A stretch of 64,000 nt of DNA, from NCBI RefSeq assembly GCF_035658495.1, contig NZ_CP141944.1, positions 3,250,001 through 3,314,000 on the forward strand, in the 5' to 3' direction. Source of the DNA: Novosphingobium sp. RL4 (GTDB taxonomy: Bacteria; Pseudomonadota; Alphaproteobacteria; Sphingomonadales; Sphingomonadaceae). Below, piece after piece: positions 36,872 to 46,164 of the stretch (the stretch's first letter is position 1; each line of letters opens with the position of its first letter). Below the pieces are notes generated by a model. The model was not told the origin of the DNA. It did not search any database and saw only the letters and a program-made list of their open reading frames with translations. Made by a program: the position numbers and the translations under genes.

Positions 36872-38434
36872 ATGACGGCCAGACACATCACGCGCCGCAC
36901 TCTCGTAAAGTCCGCCGCGGCACTTGCCGCGATAGCCCCTGCGCCGCTTCTCGCCCGCCCCTCCGCGCGTGCCGACAGCCCGGTGGCGGGGCGCTACCTC
37001 GGCCTTGCCGAACAGGGCGTGCTCGCCTTCAAGGGCATCCGCTACGGCCGCGCGCCGCGCTTTGCCCGCGCCGTCGCCGAACCCTGGTCCGGTCCGCGCC
37101 TCGAAGCCCGGACCTTCGCGCCGATCTGCCCGCAGCGCGGCTCCGGTAGCGAGCGTCAGTCCGAAGACTGCCTTTTCCTCAACGTCTGGACACCCGAAGC
37201 GAACCCCGCCGCGAAGCGCGCGGTCATGGTCTACTTCCACGGCGGCGCCTATACCACCGGCTCGGTCACCGATCCGCTTACCCACGGCGCGAAGCTGGCG
37301 GCCGGGGGCGACGTGGTGGTCGTCACCGTCAATCACCGGCTCAACGCGCTGGGCCATGCCTGGCTGCGACCTTTCGGCGCCCGCTATGCCGACAGCGGCA
37401 ACCTCGGCCAGCTCGACCTGATCCTCGCCCTGCAATGGGTGCGCGAACATATTGCGCAGTTCGGCGGAGACCCGGCACGGATCATGGTGTTCGGCCAGTC
37501 GGGCGGCGGCGCCAAGATCGCCACGCTCATGGCCATGCCGGCCGCGCAAGGGCTGTTCCACACTGCCGCCACCATGAGCGGCCAGCAGGTGCAGGCCAAC
37601 GGGCCGATGCACGCCTGGGCCCGCACGCAGGCGCTCATGGCGGCGCTGAAGCTGGCGCCCGGCGATGTGGAGAGTTTGCGGACGATGCCCGTGGAACGAC
37701 TGGTGGAGGGCCTTGGCGCCACCGATCCGGTCATGGGCGGCCCGGTCTATTTCGGCCCGGTGCTCGACATGACCAACCTGCCGCGCCATCCGTTCTGGCC
37801 GGACGCCGCGCCGCAGTCTCTCGGCGTGCCGATGATCCTGGGCAATACCCACGATGAAACCCGCGCCTTCCTCGACCCGCGCGGCAGCAAGCTGAAGGGG
37901 CTGGACTGGGGCAACCTGGCCGAGCGGATGAGCCGCGAGGTGAAGATCGATCTCGACCCGCAATGGGTGGTGGACCACTACCGCGCCCATGAGCCGGGCT
38001 GGAGCGTCGAACAGGTCTATTACGCCGCCACCACGGCGGGTCGCTCATGGCCGGGGCAAGTCATCGAGGCCGACGAACGCGCGAAGGCAGGTGCGCGGGA
38101 AACCTGGGTCTATCAGCTCGAACGCCCCTCTCCAGTCGATCCGCTGCGCGGCGCGGCGCATACCGATGACATTCCCTACGTCTTCGGCACGCTCGATGCG
38201 CCGGGCAGCTTTTCAGGCACGGACGCAGGCGCGCAGGCCTTGAGCAAGGCGATGATGGGGGCCTTCGCCGGGCTCGCCAGGACAGGACGGCCGGGCATCG
38301 CGGACTGGGCGGCCTACGCCCTGCCCTCCCGCCAGACCATGGTGTTCGGGGACAATGTCCGCGTGGAGAACGACCCGCGCGGCTGGCAGCGGGAATTGTG
38401 GGCCACGGCGCCCTATGTGCAGCCGGGAACCTGA
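36872..38434 (+). CDS. Exported type-B carboxylesterase
   Basis: 520-residue alpha/beta hydrolase with a Tat-type leader (TRRTLVKSAAALAAIA), so it folds before export. The catalytic Ser is in FGQSGGGAK, the oxyanion loop is YFHGGAY, the carboxylesterase signature SEDCLFLNVWTP is intact, and the His is in AAHTDDIPYVFG. Located in the pectin locus, it may cleave esters from pectin (methyl, acetyl or feruloyl), which is inference. ATG at 36872 after GGGGGAAGAGG; 68 bases after kdgK. Confidence 0.88.
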   Translation: MTARHITRRTLVKSAAALAAIAPAPLLARPSARADSPVAGRYLGLAEQGVLAFKGIRYGRAPRFARAVAEPWSGPRLEARTFAPICPQRGSGSERQSEDCLFLNVWTPEANPAAKRAVMVYFHGGAYTTGSVTDPLTHGAKLAAGGDVVVVTVNHRLNALGHAWLRPFGARYADSGNLGQLDLILALQWVREHIAQFGGDPARIMVFGQSGGGAKIATLMAMPAAQGLFHTAATMSGQQVQANGPMHAWARTQALMAALKLAPGDVESLRTMPVERLVEGLGATDPVMGGPVYFGPVLDMTNLPRHPFWPDAAPQSLGVPMILGNTHDETRAFLDPRGSKLKGLDWGNLAERMSREVKIDLDPQWVVDHYRAHEPGWSVEQVYYAATTAGRSWPGQVIEADERAKAGARETWVYQLERPSPVDPLRGAAHTDDIPYVFGTLDAPGSFSGTDAGAQALSKAMMGAFAGLARTGRPGIADWAAYALPSRQTMVFGDNVRVENDPRGWQRELWATAPYVQPGT

Positions 38435-38447
38435 AGCCGCCGCAAGA

Positions 38448-38477
38448 GCGCAGGGGAGCGCGATGCCCCCCCTGCGC
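38448..38477. terminator. Hairpin between convergent esterase and cupin genes
   Basis: 9-base stem GCGCAGGGG (38448-38456) with CCCCTGCGC (38469-38477) and 12-base loop, between two convergent genes. Only CCCTTTC follows on the plus strand, so terminator strength is uncertain. Confidence 0.5.
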
Positions 38478-38483
38478 ACCCTT

Positions 38484-38897
38484 TCACTTCTTCCCGGCGG
38501 AACCCGGCGGATTGGGATAGGCGATCACCAGCGAAAGCGGCTCGTCGCCCTTCTGCCAGATGCCGACGACCGCGCCGTTGTAGAGATAGGCCGTCATCCC
38601 CGGCCGGAGCGCCGCGCGCTTTCCGTCCGAAACCACCTCACCCTCGCCCGAGAGCACATAGTACACCTCGTCATGCGCGATGGGATGCTCGCCGATCGCC
38701 GCCCCCTTGTGAAGCACGCGGCGGCGGAATTCCATCGTGCGCGGCGCGGGCGCGGCATCGGAGATGCGGTAGGCCGTGCTCATGCCGATGGCGCCGTGCG
38801 GAGGGGCTTCCTCGCGCACGGTGTCCTTCTCATCGATCACGGCCATCGGCGGCGCGCCCGTGGCGGATGCGGCCATCAGCAGCAGGGCCGCGATCAC
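38484..38897 (-). CDS. Cupin protein, KdgF-like, with export signal
   Basis: 137-residue single-domain cupin. The motifs GAAIGEHPIAHDEVYYVLSGEGEVVSDGKRAALRPGMTAYL fit cupin motif 1 (H..H...E) and the motif 2 region is degenerate. The first 15 residues (IAALLLMAASATGA) look like a short export signal, although basic residues are missing. KdgF in pectin users opens unsaturated galacturonate, normally in the cytosol; a periplasmic version is suggested here. The GTG start overlaps the pectate lyase stop (GTGA), so the two are translationally coupled. Confidence 0.78.
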   Translation of the reverse strand: MIAALLLMAASATGAPPMAVIDEKDTVREEAPPHGAIGMSTAYRISDAAPAPRTMEFRRRVLHKGAAIGEHPIAHDEVYYVLSGEGEVVSDGKRAALRPGMTAYLYNGAVVGIWQKGDEPLSLVIAYPNPPGSAGKK

Positions 38898-40255
38898 TTC
38901 GCGGCCCCTTCGCGCATTTCCTTGTCGCGGGCAGAGAGCTTTTCCTGCGCCCCTGCCTTCTGGCCCGGATAAATCCCCGATTTCGGCGTCATCGTCGCAA
39001 GGTTCCAGTCCTTCTCCACGAAGGCGGCGCGAGTCGGCGCCGGATGGGGATAGCCGCCGACGACCTTCTCGTCGTCGATCACCTCGCCGCGTCCTTCGGC
39101 GACGAAGAACAGCACGCGGATATCGTCAGGCGCACGGTCCCACGGGCGGGCGCCGACCGATGCCAGCAGCCCGGTCTCGAGATCGGCGGCCGGGACCACC
39201 TTGTAGCCATCGAGGCTGGCGAGCGGCTGCGGCGATTCGATCACTTTCGCCTTGGTCACGCCGTAGCGGCCCAGCATCGGCGCGGGATTGCCCCAGCGAT
39301 CCACGTTGATGTTGTCCTTGCTGAACCAGGCAAGATCGCCGTCGCCGCCCAGCGTCAGGAACGGCAGACCCGGCGCAGTGGTGTTGCCCGCACGCATGAC
39401 GTTGCCCACGGCCGTGATCTCGCCGGTGACATAGGGATGCCCCGCCCATTCGAGGTTCATCAGGTTGTAGTGCACCGCGCGGTGGCCGGGATCGTAGATC
39501 ATGTTGTTGACCATGAGCACCTGCGCCCCGCCCTTCACCAGCGGCGAACGCTCCATGTTGTGGGCCCAGACGTTGCGGTAGAAGACGATGCCGGTGGCAT
39601 TGTCGTGCACCAGCGAGCCCTTGGAATGCTCGCCCTTGGGATGGCTGGCATCGGCCAGGCCTTCGGCTGCGAGGTTTTCGCGGAACAGCACGTCATGGCT
39701 GGTCGCCGTGCGCCATTCCTTCACGGTGTTGCCGTTGAAACGCGGCCCGGAAGTCGACATGTTCTCGTCGATCGCCCAGAAGAAGCTGCAATGCTCCACC
39801 ACCACGTTATGCGCGGCAACGGTGGAGAAGGCGTCCGCTTCCCAGCCGGAAAGCTTGGGCTGGCCGTCCACCCCGGTCATCACGCGAAGGTGGCTGATCT
39901 TGACGTCGTGCCCCTTGAGATCGATCCCGCCGCGAACGATGGTCACGCCCGGCGAAGGCGCGGTCTGCCCGGCGATGGTGAGGTAGGGCTCGTCGATTTC
40001 CATGACCGAGCGTTCAAGGTCGATCACCCCGCCCACTTCGAACACCACGGTGCGCTTGCCCTTCGCCTCGACCGCTTCCCTGAGCGATCCGGGGCCGTCC
40101 TTGGCCAGGGTCGTGACGCGAATGATTCGCCCGCCGTCGCCGCCCCGGGTCGGGTCTGCAGCCTGCGCCCCGGCCAGCTGCGGGACCGCCGAAATCGCCA
40201 GAATTGCGGCCGAAACCGTGAGGGTAAGACGGCTCATCTGCCTCTTTTCTTTCAC
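38894..40255 (-). CDS. Secreted pectate lyase (right-handed beta-helix, PL1-like)
   Basis: 453-residue polysaccharide lyase with a signal peptide (LTLTVSAAILAISAVPQLAGAQA). The body has the beta-helix pattern of the family: GSLREAVEAKGKRTVVFEVGGVIDL, YLTIAGQTAPSPGVTIVRGG, the VVEHCSFFWAIDEN ladder with Asn stacking, and a catalytic-face stretch NMERSPLVKGGAQVLMVNNMIYDPG. It should cut de-esterified pectin by beta-elimination outside the inner membrane. Start: GTG at 40255 has GGGAG in good position; an ATG at 40237 with AGAGG close by is the alternative. Confidence 0.87.
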   Translation of the reverse strand: MKEKRQMSRLTLTVSAAILAISAVPQLAGAQAADPTRGGDGGRIIRVTTLAKDGPGSLREAVEAKGKRTVVFEVGGVIDLERSVMEIDEPYLTIAGQTAPSPGVTIVRGGIDLKGHDVKISHLRVMTGVDGQPKLSGWEADAFSTVAAHNVVVEHCSFFWAIDENMSTSGPRFNGNTVKEWRTATSHDVLFRENLAAEGLADASHPKGEHSKGSLVHDNATGIVFYRNVWAHNMERSPLVKGGAQVLMVNNMIYDPGHRAVHYNLMNLEWAGHPYVTGEITAVGNVMRAGNTTAPGLPFLTLGGDGDLAWFSKDNINVDRWGNPAPMLGRYGVTKAKVIESPQPLASLDGYKVVPAADLETGLLASVGARPWDRAPDDIRVLFFVAEGRGEVIDDEKVVGGYPHPAPTRAAFVEKDWNLATMTPKSGIYPGQKAGAQEKLSARDKEMREGAAK

Positions 40256-40324
40256 TGTGCTCTCCCGTTGACCTGCTTCTCACAGGGGTTCTTGACAGGG
40301 CGCTGTCCCTGCGGCAATAACTAA

Positions 40325-40338
40325 TGACACCGGTTACC
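40325..40338 (-). promoter_or_regulatory. LacI-type operator 4 (pectate lyase side)
   Basis: TGACACCGGTTACC, identical to operator 3, placed 70 bases before the pectate lyase start on the other strand. It presumably controls the pectate lyase-cupin operon; the exact promoter is not obvious. Confidence 0.72.
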
Positions 40339-40483
40339 AAGACCGGCAAGAACGAACTGACGGTCGCAATGAAACGACGATACGCGGTTCGGAAGACGTG
40401 CGCCGACAAGGCGTGGAGGATGGCGTTGCAAGACGCCGGGAGCAGGTGCCGGAGAAGGGAAGCGCCAAAGGCGCGAACACCTC

Positions 40484-40497
40484 TGACACCGGTATCA
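40484..40497 (+). promoter_or_regulatory. LacI-type operator 5 (TonB receptor side)
   Basis: TGACACCGGTATCA, the most symmetric of the five sites, lies 50 bases before the TonB receptor ATG. Together with operator 4 it brackets the 290-base divergent region. Confidence 0.75.
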
Positions 40498-40546
40498 ATT
40501 GGCCAAAACGGCCATGAAGGCCACAACGGCTACAGGGGGAGTGATC

Positions 40547-43435
40547 ATGCGCCTGAATATTTCCAAGGTTCATGTTTCGAGGATTTCGCTACTGAAGGCA
40601 GCTCTCGTCGCGGGCAGTGCGCTGGCATTGCCGCACGCAGCCTTCGCACAGGATACCGCCGCCGCAGGCCAGACCGCGACGGAAGACGGCACCGCCGCGC
40701 AGGAAATCATCGTGACCGGTTTCCGCAAGTCGCTCGAAGCCGCGCTCAACGTGAAGCGCGAATCCGTCAGCGCCGTCGATGCCGTCGTCGCCGAGGACAT
40801 GGCCAAGTTCCCTGACCAGAACCTTGCCGAATCGCTCCAGCGCATCCCCGGCATCTCGATCCAGCGTGACGGCGGCGAAGGCCGGGCGATCACCGTGCGC
40901 GGCCTTGGCGCCCAGTTCACCCGCGTCCGCGTGAACGGCCTCGAAACGATCGCGACCAGCTCCGACGGCGCTTCCGCCAACCGCGACCGCGCGTTCGACT
41001 TCAACGTCTTCGCCTCGGAACTGTTCAGCAGCCTCGTGGTCCACAAGACCGCCGAAGCCAGCCTCGACGAAGGCTCGCTGGGCGCGGTGGTCGATCTCAA
41101 CACCGGCAATCCGCTGGCGGGCAAGGCCGGTCTTTCCGCCGTGCTCAACATGCAGGGTTCCTACAACGACCTGTCCAAGAACGTCGGCCCGCGCCTTGCC
41201 GGCCTGCTGTCCTGGCGCAACGATGCCGGCACTTTCGGCGTCAACCTTTCGGCGGCCTATTCGCACACCGATACGCTGGAAACCGGCAACAACACCGTCC
41301 GCTGGTCGCAGGCCTACTTCAACTCGGTGAACGGCACGCCCTGCTTCTATTCGGACGTCGGCCCGACCGGCGGCAACCCGGTGAACTCCGGCGGCGGCTA
41401 CCGTCCTTCCGAAGCCTGCGACGCGGCAGCGCTCTCGTTCCACGCCCGCATCCCGCGCTACGGCAAGGTCGAGCATGATCGCCGCCGCCTCGGCCTGACC
41501 GGCTCGATCCAGTTCGAACCGACCGACCGCACCAAGCTCTCGATCGACGGCCTCTATTCCTCGTTCAAGGAAAACCGTTCGGAACAGTGGCTGGAAGTCC
41601 TCGCCCGCTCGAACGAACGCCGCTTCAACCTCGTGGACCCGGTCTACGACGACAAGGGCACGATGATCGCAGGCACTTACGACAATGCCTGGGTCCGCAC
41701 CGAAAGCTACCTGCGCAAGTCGGAGACCGAATTCTACCAGTTCGGCGCGACCTGGGACCAGGACGTGACCGACACCTTCCGCTTCACGGCGCTGGGCGGT
41801 TTCTCGCAGTCGAACGCCGACATCCCGGTGGAAACCACTTTCGCCTACGACAACCGCAACGCGAACGGTTTCGACTTCGACTATTCCGACATGAAGTCGC
41901 CGGTGCTGAACTACGGTCTGGACGTGACCAATCCGGCGAATTTCCAGCTCGCCGAAATCCGCGACCGTCCGTCCTACGTTAAGAACAAGTTCAAGACCGC
42001 CCAGCTGCGCACCGAATGGGACATGGCGGACGGCTTCACCGTGAAGGCGGGCGGCGTCTGGCGTCGTTACGACTTCCGTACGCAGCTGTTCCAGCGTGAC
42101 ACCGCCGCCTGCGCCACCAACGGCCAGCCGGACCTGATCCTGGGCCAGGTGACCTGCTCGTCCAGCGTCTACGGCCTGCCCGTCACCTCCGACATCTCGC
42201 GCCTCATCAATCTCGGTGACGCCGGACAGCCGGGCGGCACCACCAGTTCGTGGATCGTGGCCGACATCGACAAGGCGGCGAACTACACCAATCTCTATGC
42301 CCGTACGGCCGTCGAGGATCTCGGGAACAATCGCCGCGTGCGCGAGGAAACCTCGGGCGGCTACCTCCAGTTCGACGTCAAGGGCGATATCCTGGGCCTC
42401 GAATTCGCGGGCAATGCCGGCGTTCGCTACGCCCATACCAAGCAGACCTCGACCGGCTACACCGCAGGCGTAGCCGCGACCGTTGGGCGCAGCTACGACG
42501 ACTGGCTGCCGGCAATGAACATCGCGTTCTACCCGCGCCATGACGTGATCGTGCGCGGCGCGATCGCCAAGGTCATCACGCGCCCCTCGCTGGGCAACCT
42601 CAACCCCGGCGGCTCGGTCGACGGGTTCAACTACCGCGTGACCTTCGGCAATCCGTTCCTCAACCCCTACCGGGCGACCAATTTCGACGCCTCAGTGGAA
42701 TGGTACTTCGCACCGCAGGCGCTGGTTTCTGTGGCGGGCTTCATCAAGAAGATCGAGAGTTTCCCGGTTGCGGGCACCTATACCGCCACGCTGCCGCAGC
42801 TCGGCCTTGGCCGCGACGTGCTGGGGCAGAGCACGCCTGCCTACATCGATTACGACCCGAACCAGGAGTACATCGTCTCCGCTCAGGTCAACGGCAAGGG
42901 CGCGACGCTCAAGGGCGTGGAACTGGCGCTGCAACTGCCCTTCACCTTCCTGCCGGGCATCCTCACCCACACCGGCTTCCAGGGCAACGCCACCTTCATC
43001 GACAGCAGCGCCGACTACCAGATCACCGGTCCGGCCGTTTCCGCCTGCACCCGCAACCCGACGACCAATGCCTGCGGCCTCTCCGGCGTCTCGGCGATCT
43101 ACAACAACACTCTGCTGGGCGTGTCGAAGAAGGCCTGGAACGCCACGCTCTATTACGACGACGGCAAGTTCAGCATCCGCGGCTCGGTCAGCTATCGCGG
43201 CCCGTTCAGCGACGCCACCAGCGCGACCGGCAATATCTTCGAGGGTTACGGTTCGTACACCAGCGTCGATGCGGCGATCCGCTATCAGGCGACCGAATGG
43301 ATGGAACTGTCGATCGACGGCAACAACCTGACCGACGAATATCGCTACCGCACCAACGACATCTACGCGCAGCGCAATTACGAGAACAACCACTTCGGCC
43401 GCACCATCCTGTTCGGCGCGCGCCTCAAGTATTGA
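40547..43435 (+). CDS. TonB-dependent receptor for pectin oligomers
   Basis: 962-residue outer-membrane transporter with a signal peptide (SLLKAALVAGSALALPHAAFA). It has the TonB-interacting EIIVTGFRKSL box, a plug with VVAEDMAKFPDQNLAESLQRIPGISIQRDGGEGRAITVRGLGAQF typical of Caulobacter/Xanthomonas-type carbohydrate receptors, and a barrel that ends in ENNHFGRTILFGARLKY with the C-terminal aromatic residue signal. The substrate is inferred from the neighbours and operator 5. ATG at 40547 after GGGGGAG. Confidence 0.93.
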   Translation: MRLNISKVHVSRISLLKAALVAGSALALPHAAFAQDTAAAGQTATEDGTAAQEIIVTGFRKSLEAALNVKRESVSAVDAVVAEDMAKFPDQNLAESLQRIPGISIQRDGGEGRAITVRGLGAQFTRVRVNGLETIATSSDGASANRDRAFDFNVFASELFSSLVVHKTAEASLDEGSLGAVVDLNTGNPLAGKAGLSAVLNMQGSYNDLSKNVGPRLAGLLSWRNDAGTFGVNLSAAYSHTDTLETGNNTVRWSQAYFNSVNGTPCFYSDVGPTGGNPVNSGGGYRPSEACDAAALSFHARIPRYGKVEHDRRRLGLTGSIQFEPTDRTKLSIDGLYSSFKENRSEQWLEVLARSNERRFNLVDPVYDDKGTMIAGTYDNAWVRTESYLRKSETEFYQFGATWDQDVTDTFRFTALGGFSQSNADIPVETTFAYDNRNANGFDFDYSDMKSPVLNYGLDVTNPANFQLAEIRDRPSYVKNKFKTAQLRTEWDMADGFTVKAGGVWRRYDFRTQLFQRDTAACATNGQPDLILGQVTCSSSVYGLPVTSDISRLINLGDAGQPGGTTSSWIVADIDKAANYTNLYARTAVEDLGNNRRVREETSGGYLQFDVKGDILGLEFAGNAGVRYAHTKQTSTGYTAGVAATVGRSYDDWLPAMNIAFYPRHDVIVRGAIAKVITRPSLGNLNPGGSVDGFNYRVTFGNPFLNPYRATNFDASVEWYFAPQALVSVAGFIKKIESFPVAGTYTATLPQLGLGRDVLGQSTPAYIDYDPNQEYIVSAQVNGKGATLKGVELALQLPFTFLPGILTHTGFQGNATFIDSSADYQITGPAVSACTRNPTTNACGLSGVSAIYNNTLLGVSKKAWNATLYYDDGKFSIRGSVSYRGPFSDATSATGNIFEGYGSYTSVDAAIRYQATEWMELSIDGNNLTDEYRYRTNDIYAQRNYENNHFGRTILFGARLKY

Positions 43436-43484
43436 CCTTTGCCCGGCAGCAATGCCGAATGAAGTGAACTGAAAGCAACGAAGA

Positions 43485-43530
43485 GGAAGCCGCCATGACC
43501 ATCGACCGCCGATCGTTCATGGCGGCTTCC
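43485..43530 (+). promoter_or_regulatory. Hairpin sequestering the start of the next gene
   Basis: GGAAGCCGCCATGA (43485-43498) and TCATGGCGGCTTCC (43517-43530) are a perfect 14-base inverted repeat with an 18-base loop. The left arm contains the ribosome site and ATG of the following gene; the right arm is coding (codons 8-12). If formed in mRNA it would mask initiation. Confidence 0.5.
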
Positions 43531-44508
43531 CTTGCCTCGGGCCTCCTGCCGGGGCTGACGGCTGGAACCGCGCAAGCGCAGACGGCAGCACCTTTCGACA
43601 GCACCCGGTCTCCGCCGGCGGGATTGCCCGAACCCGGCGAGACCATCGACCTGTGGCCCCGCGGCGCGCCGGGAATGCCCGCCACTCCTCCTGTGGAAAC
43701 CGTTACCGAACGCTCCACCAACGGGCAGGTCAACGACCGTTCCGTTACCGGGACCACCCGCCCGCGCATGGTGGTGTTCCGGCCGGACCGCCCCAATGGC
43801 GCGGCCGTGCTCATCACGCCGGGCGGCGGCTATGCCCTCGTCGTCATCGACAAGGAGGGCTACGAGATGGCCCGCTGGCTCGCCGCGCGCGGCTTCACCG
43901 CCTTCGTCCTGTTCTACCGCCTGCCGGGCGAGGGCTGGGCCGATCGGCAGGACGTGCCGCTGGCCGATGCCCAGCGCGCCATCCGCCTGATCCGCCACCG
44001 CGCCAAGGATTACGGCGTGCAGCCGGAGCGTGTTGCCGCCATGGGCTTTTCGGCCGGCGGCCATGTCTGCGCCAGCCTCTCCACCCGCTACGACGCCCAG
44101 GTCTACAAGCCGGTCGACGCGGCGGACAGGCTTTCCGCCCGCCCCTTCTGCGCAGCCCCGATCTATCCGGTGGTCTCGATGGACCCCGCCGTCGCTCACG
44201 CGGGCTCGCGCAGGCTGCTGCTCGGCTCTTCTCCCACGCCGGAAATGGAGGCCGCGCACTCACCGGACCGCACGGTTCCCAAAGGCGCGCCGCCGCACTT
44301 CCTGCTCCACGCGGAGGACGATCCCGCCGTTCCGGTGGACAACAGCCTGCGGCTGCGCGCCGCGCTCAAGGCGCAAGGCGTTCCGGTGGAAACCCACCTC
44401 TTCGCGCAGGGCGGCCACGGCTTCGGCCTGCGCGGCACGATCGGCAAGCCGGTCGAGGCATGGCCCGAACTCTGGCGCGCCTGGGCGCGCTCGGTGGGTC
44501 TTGCCTAG
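43495..44508 (+). CDS. Exported alpha/beta hydrolase (BD-FAE/Axe-like esterase)
   Basis: 337-residue hydrolase with a Tat-like leader (DRRSFMAASLASGLLPGLTAG). The fold shows ITPGGGYALVVIDKEGYEMARWLAARGFTAFVLFYRLP, the nucleophile elbow GFSAGGHV, an acid in LLHAEDDPAVPV and the His in QGGHGFGLRG. This pattern is that of bifunctional feruloyl/acetyl-xylan esterase type proteins and acetylesterases of pectin loci. Substrate not proven. It lies 59 bases after the receptor gene and starts inside a hairpin. Confidence 0.88.
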   Translation: MTIDRRSFMAASLASGLLPGLTAGTAQAQTAAPFDSTRSPPAGLPEPGETIDLWPRGAPGMPATPPVETVTERSTNGQVNDRSVTGTTRPRMVVFRPDRPNGAAVLITPGGGYALVVIDKEGYEMARWLAARGFTAFVLFYRLPGEGWADRQDVPLADAQRAIRLIRHRAKDYGVQPERVAAMGFSAGGHVCASLSTRYDAQVYKPVDAADRLSARPFCAAPIYPVVSMDPAVAHAGSRRLLLGSSPTPEMEAAHSPDRTVPKGAPPHFLLHAEDDPAVPVDNSLRLRAALKAQGVPVETHLFAQGGHGFGLRGTIGKPVEAWPELWRAWARSVGLA

Positions 44509-44520
44509 ACCGAAGACAGG

Positions 44521-46164
44521 ATGACCATGGACAGACGCGACGCACTCAAGACCGCTCTGCTGGGCGGTATCGGCCTTGCGGCACCCACTCTCGCGGGGAG
44601 AGAGGCTGCCGCAGGGGAGACCGGGGCGGGGATTGCTCCTCCAGCGCCCGCCCCGGCTCCCGCACGCCACTGGCGGCGCGGATTTGACGGCCAGCGCATC
44701 GCCGACCTCGGGAATGGAACGATGCTCAATCCGGTCCTCTCCGGAGACCGGCCCGACCCGGCCATCCTGAAGGATGGCGAGGATTATTACCTCACCTTCT
44801 CCAGCTTCGATTCCTACCCCGGTCTTACCATCTGGCACAGCCGCGATCTGGTGAACTGGCAGCCGAGGAAGCCCGCGCTCACCCGCAACATCGGCTCGGT
44901 CTGGGCGGTCAGCCTGGAAAAGCACAAGGGCCGCTACTTCCTCTACATCCCGGTCAAGGCGGAGCCCAACGAGATATACGTGATCTGGGCCGATCACATC
45001 GACGGCCCGTGGAGCGATCCGAAACCGCTGGGCCTGCACGATCATATCGACCCCTGCCACGCCGTGGGCGAGGACGGCTCGCGCTGGCTGTTCCTTTCGG
45101 GCGGAGACCGCGTGCGGCTGTCCGACGACGGCCTCTCGCTGGCGGGCAAGGTGGAGCATGTCTACGACCCGTGGCACTACCCGGAGGACTGGGATGTCGA
45201 GGGCTTTTCGCCCGAAGGCCCCAAGATCCACCGCCACGGGGGCTGGTTCTACATGCTCACGGCGGTGGGCGGCACGGCCGGTCCGCCGACCGGGCACATG
45301 GTGATCGCCGCCCGCGCCCGTTCGATTCACGGACCGTGGGAGCAGCATCCCGGCAATCCGCTGGTCCGCACCGAAGACCAGTCCGAGGCCTGGTGGTCGC
45401 GCGGGCATGCCTCCCTGGTGGAGGGGCCGGACCGCAAGTGGTACACGCTCTACCACGGGTTCGAGAACGGCTACTGGACGCTTGGCCGCCAGTGCCTGCT
45501 CGATACCATCGAATGGACCGAAGACGGCTGGTTCCGCATGACCGGCGGCGACCTTTCCCAGCCGCTGCCGGTGCCTAGGATCGCCAGCCCCCTGCCGCAC
45601 GGCATGGCCTTGTCGGACGATTTCTCGAAGCCGCTGGCGCTGGGTTCGAAATGGTCGTTCTTCCGCCCCGCCCCCGACGAATCCAGCCGCCTGCGCGTGC
45701 AAGGCGGCGCGCTGCATTTCGCGGGCAAGGGCCTCGCCCCGTCGAGCGGCTCACCGCTGCTGCTGATCGCGGGCGATACCAGCTACCGGTTCGAATGCGA
45801 TATCGAACTGGCGCCCGGCGGCACCGCCGGCCTGGTGCTGTTCTATGACGACAAGCTCTATGCCGGGCTCGGCTTCGACGAGACCCGCTTCGTCACCCAC
45901 CAATACGGCAACGAGCGCGGCCGCCCCGCCAATCCGCACGGAAGCCGCATGAAGATGCGCCTCACCAATCGCCGCCACATCGTCTCGTTCCACACCTCGG
46001 GAGACGGCGGCAAGACATGGAAGCGGTTCGACCGGGGCATGGAAGTGTCCGGCTATCACCACAATGTTCGCGGCGGCTTCCTCATGCTGCGGCCGGGCCT
46101 CTATGCCGCCGGTCCGGGCGAGGCAAAGTTCCGCGATTTCCGATTCACAGCACTGGAAGACTGA
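44521..46164 (+). CDS. Exported glycoside hydrolase family 43-like enzyme
   Basis: 547-residue protein with a Tat-type leader (MDRRDALKTALLGGIGLAAP). A five-bladed GH43 propeller spans about 65-345, with LSGDRPDPAILKDGEDYYLTFSSF (catalytic Asp), the middle HIDPCHAVGEDG and EGFSPEGPKIHRHGGWFYML (Glu), followed by a C-terminal concanavalin-like domain near 370-545 (DDFSKPLALGSKWSFF, YHHNVRGGFLMLRPGLYAAG). GH43 enzymes remove arabinose, xylose or galactose; in pectin, side-chain arabinan or galactan is the likely target. Its stop overlaps uxaC (TGATG). Confidence 0.88.
   Translation: MTMDRRDALKTALLGGIGLAAPTLAGREAAAGETGAGIAPPAPAPAPARHWRRGFDGQRIADLGNGTMLNPVLSGDRPDPAILKDGEDYYLTFSSFDSYPGLTIWHSRDLVNWQPRKPALTRNIGSVWAVSLEKHKGRYFLYIPVKAEPNEIYVIWADHIDGPWSDPKPLGLHDHIDPCHAVGEDGSRWLFLSGGDRVRLSDDGLSLAGKVEHVYDPWHYPEDWDVEGFSPEGPKIHRHGGWFYMLTAVGGTAGPPTGHMVIAARARSIHGPWEQHPGNPLVRTEDQSEAWWSRGHASLVEGPDRKWYTLYHGFENGYWTLGRQCLLDTIEWTEDGWFRMTGGDLSQPLPVPRIASPLPHGMALSDDFSKPLALGSKWSFFRPAPDESSRLRVQGGALHFAGKGLAPSSGSPLLLIAGDTSYRFECDIELAPGGTAGLVLFYDDKLYAGLGFDETRFVTHQYGNERGRPANPHGSRMKMRLTNRRHIVSFHTSGDGGKTWKRFDRGMEVSGYHHNVRGGFLMLRPGLYAAGPGEAKFRDFRFTALED

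Noticed and set aside
40589-42541. 650-codon minus-strand open frame opposite the TonB receptor
   Set aside because: Antisense shadow; the receptor frame has signal peptide, plug and barrel end.
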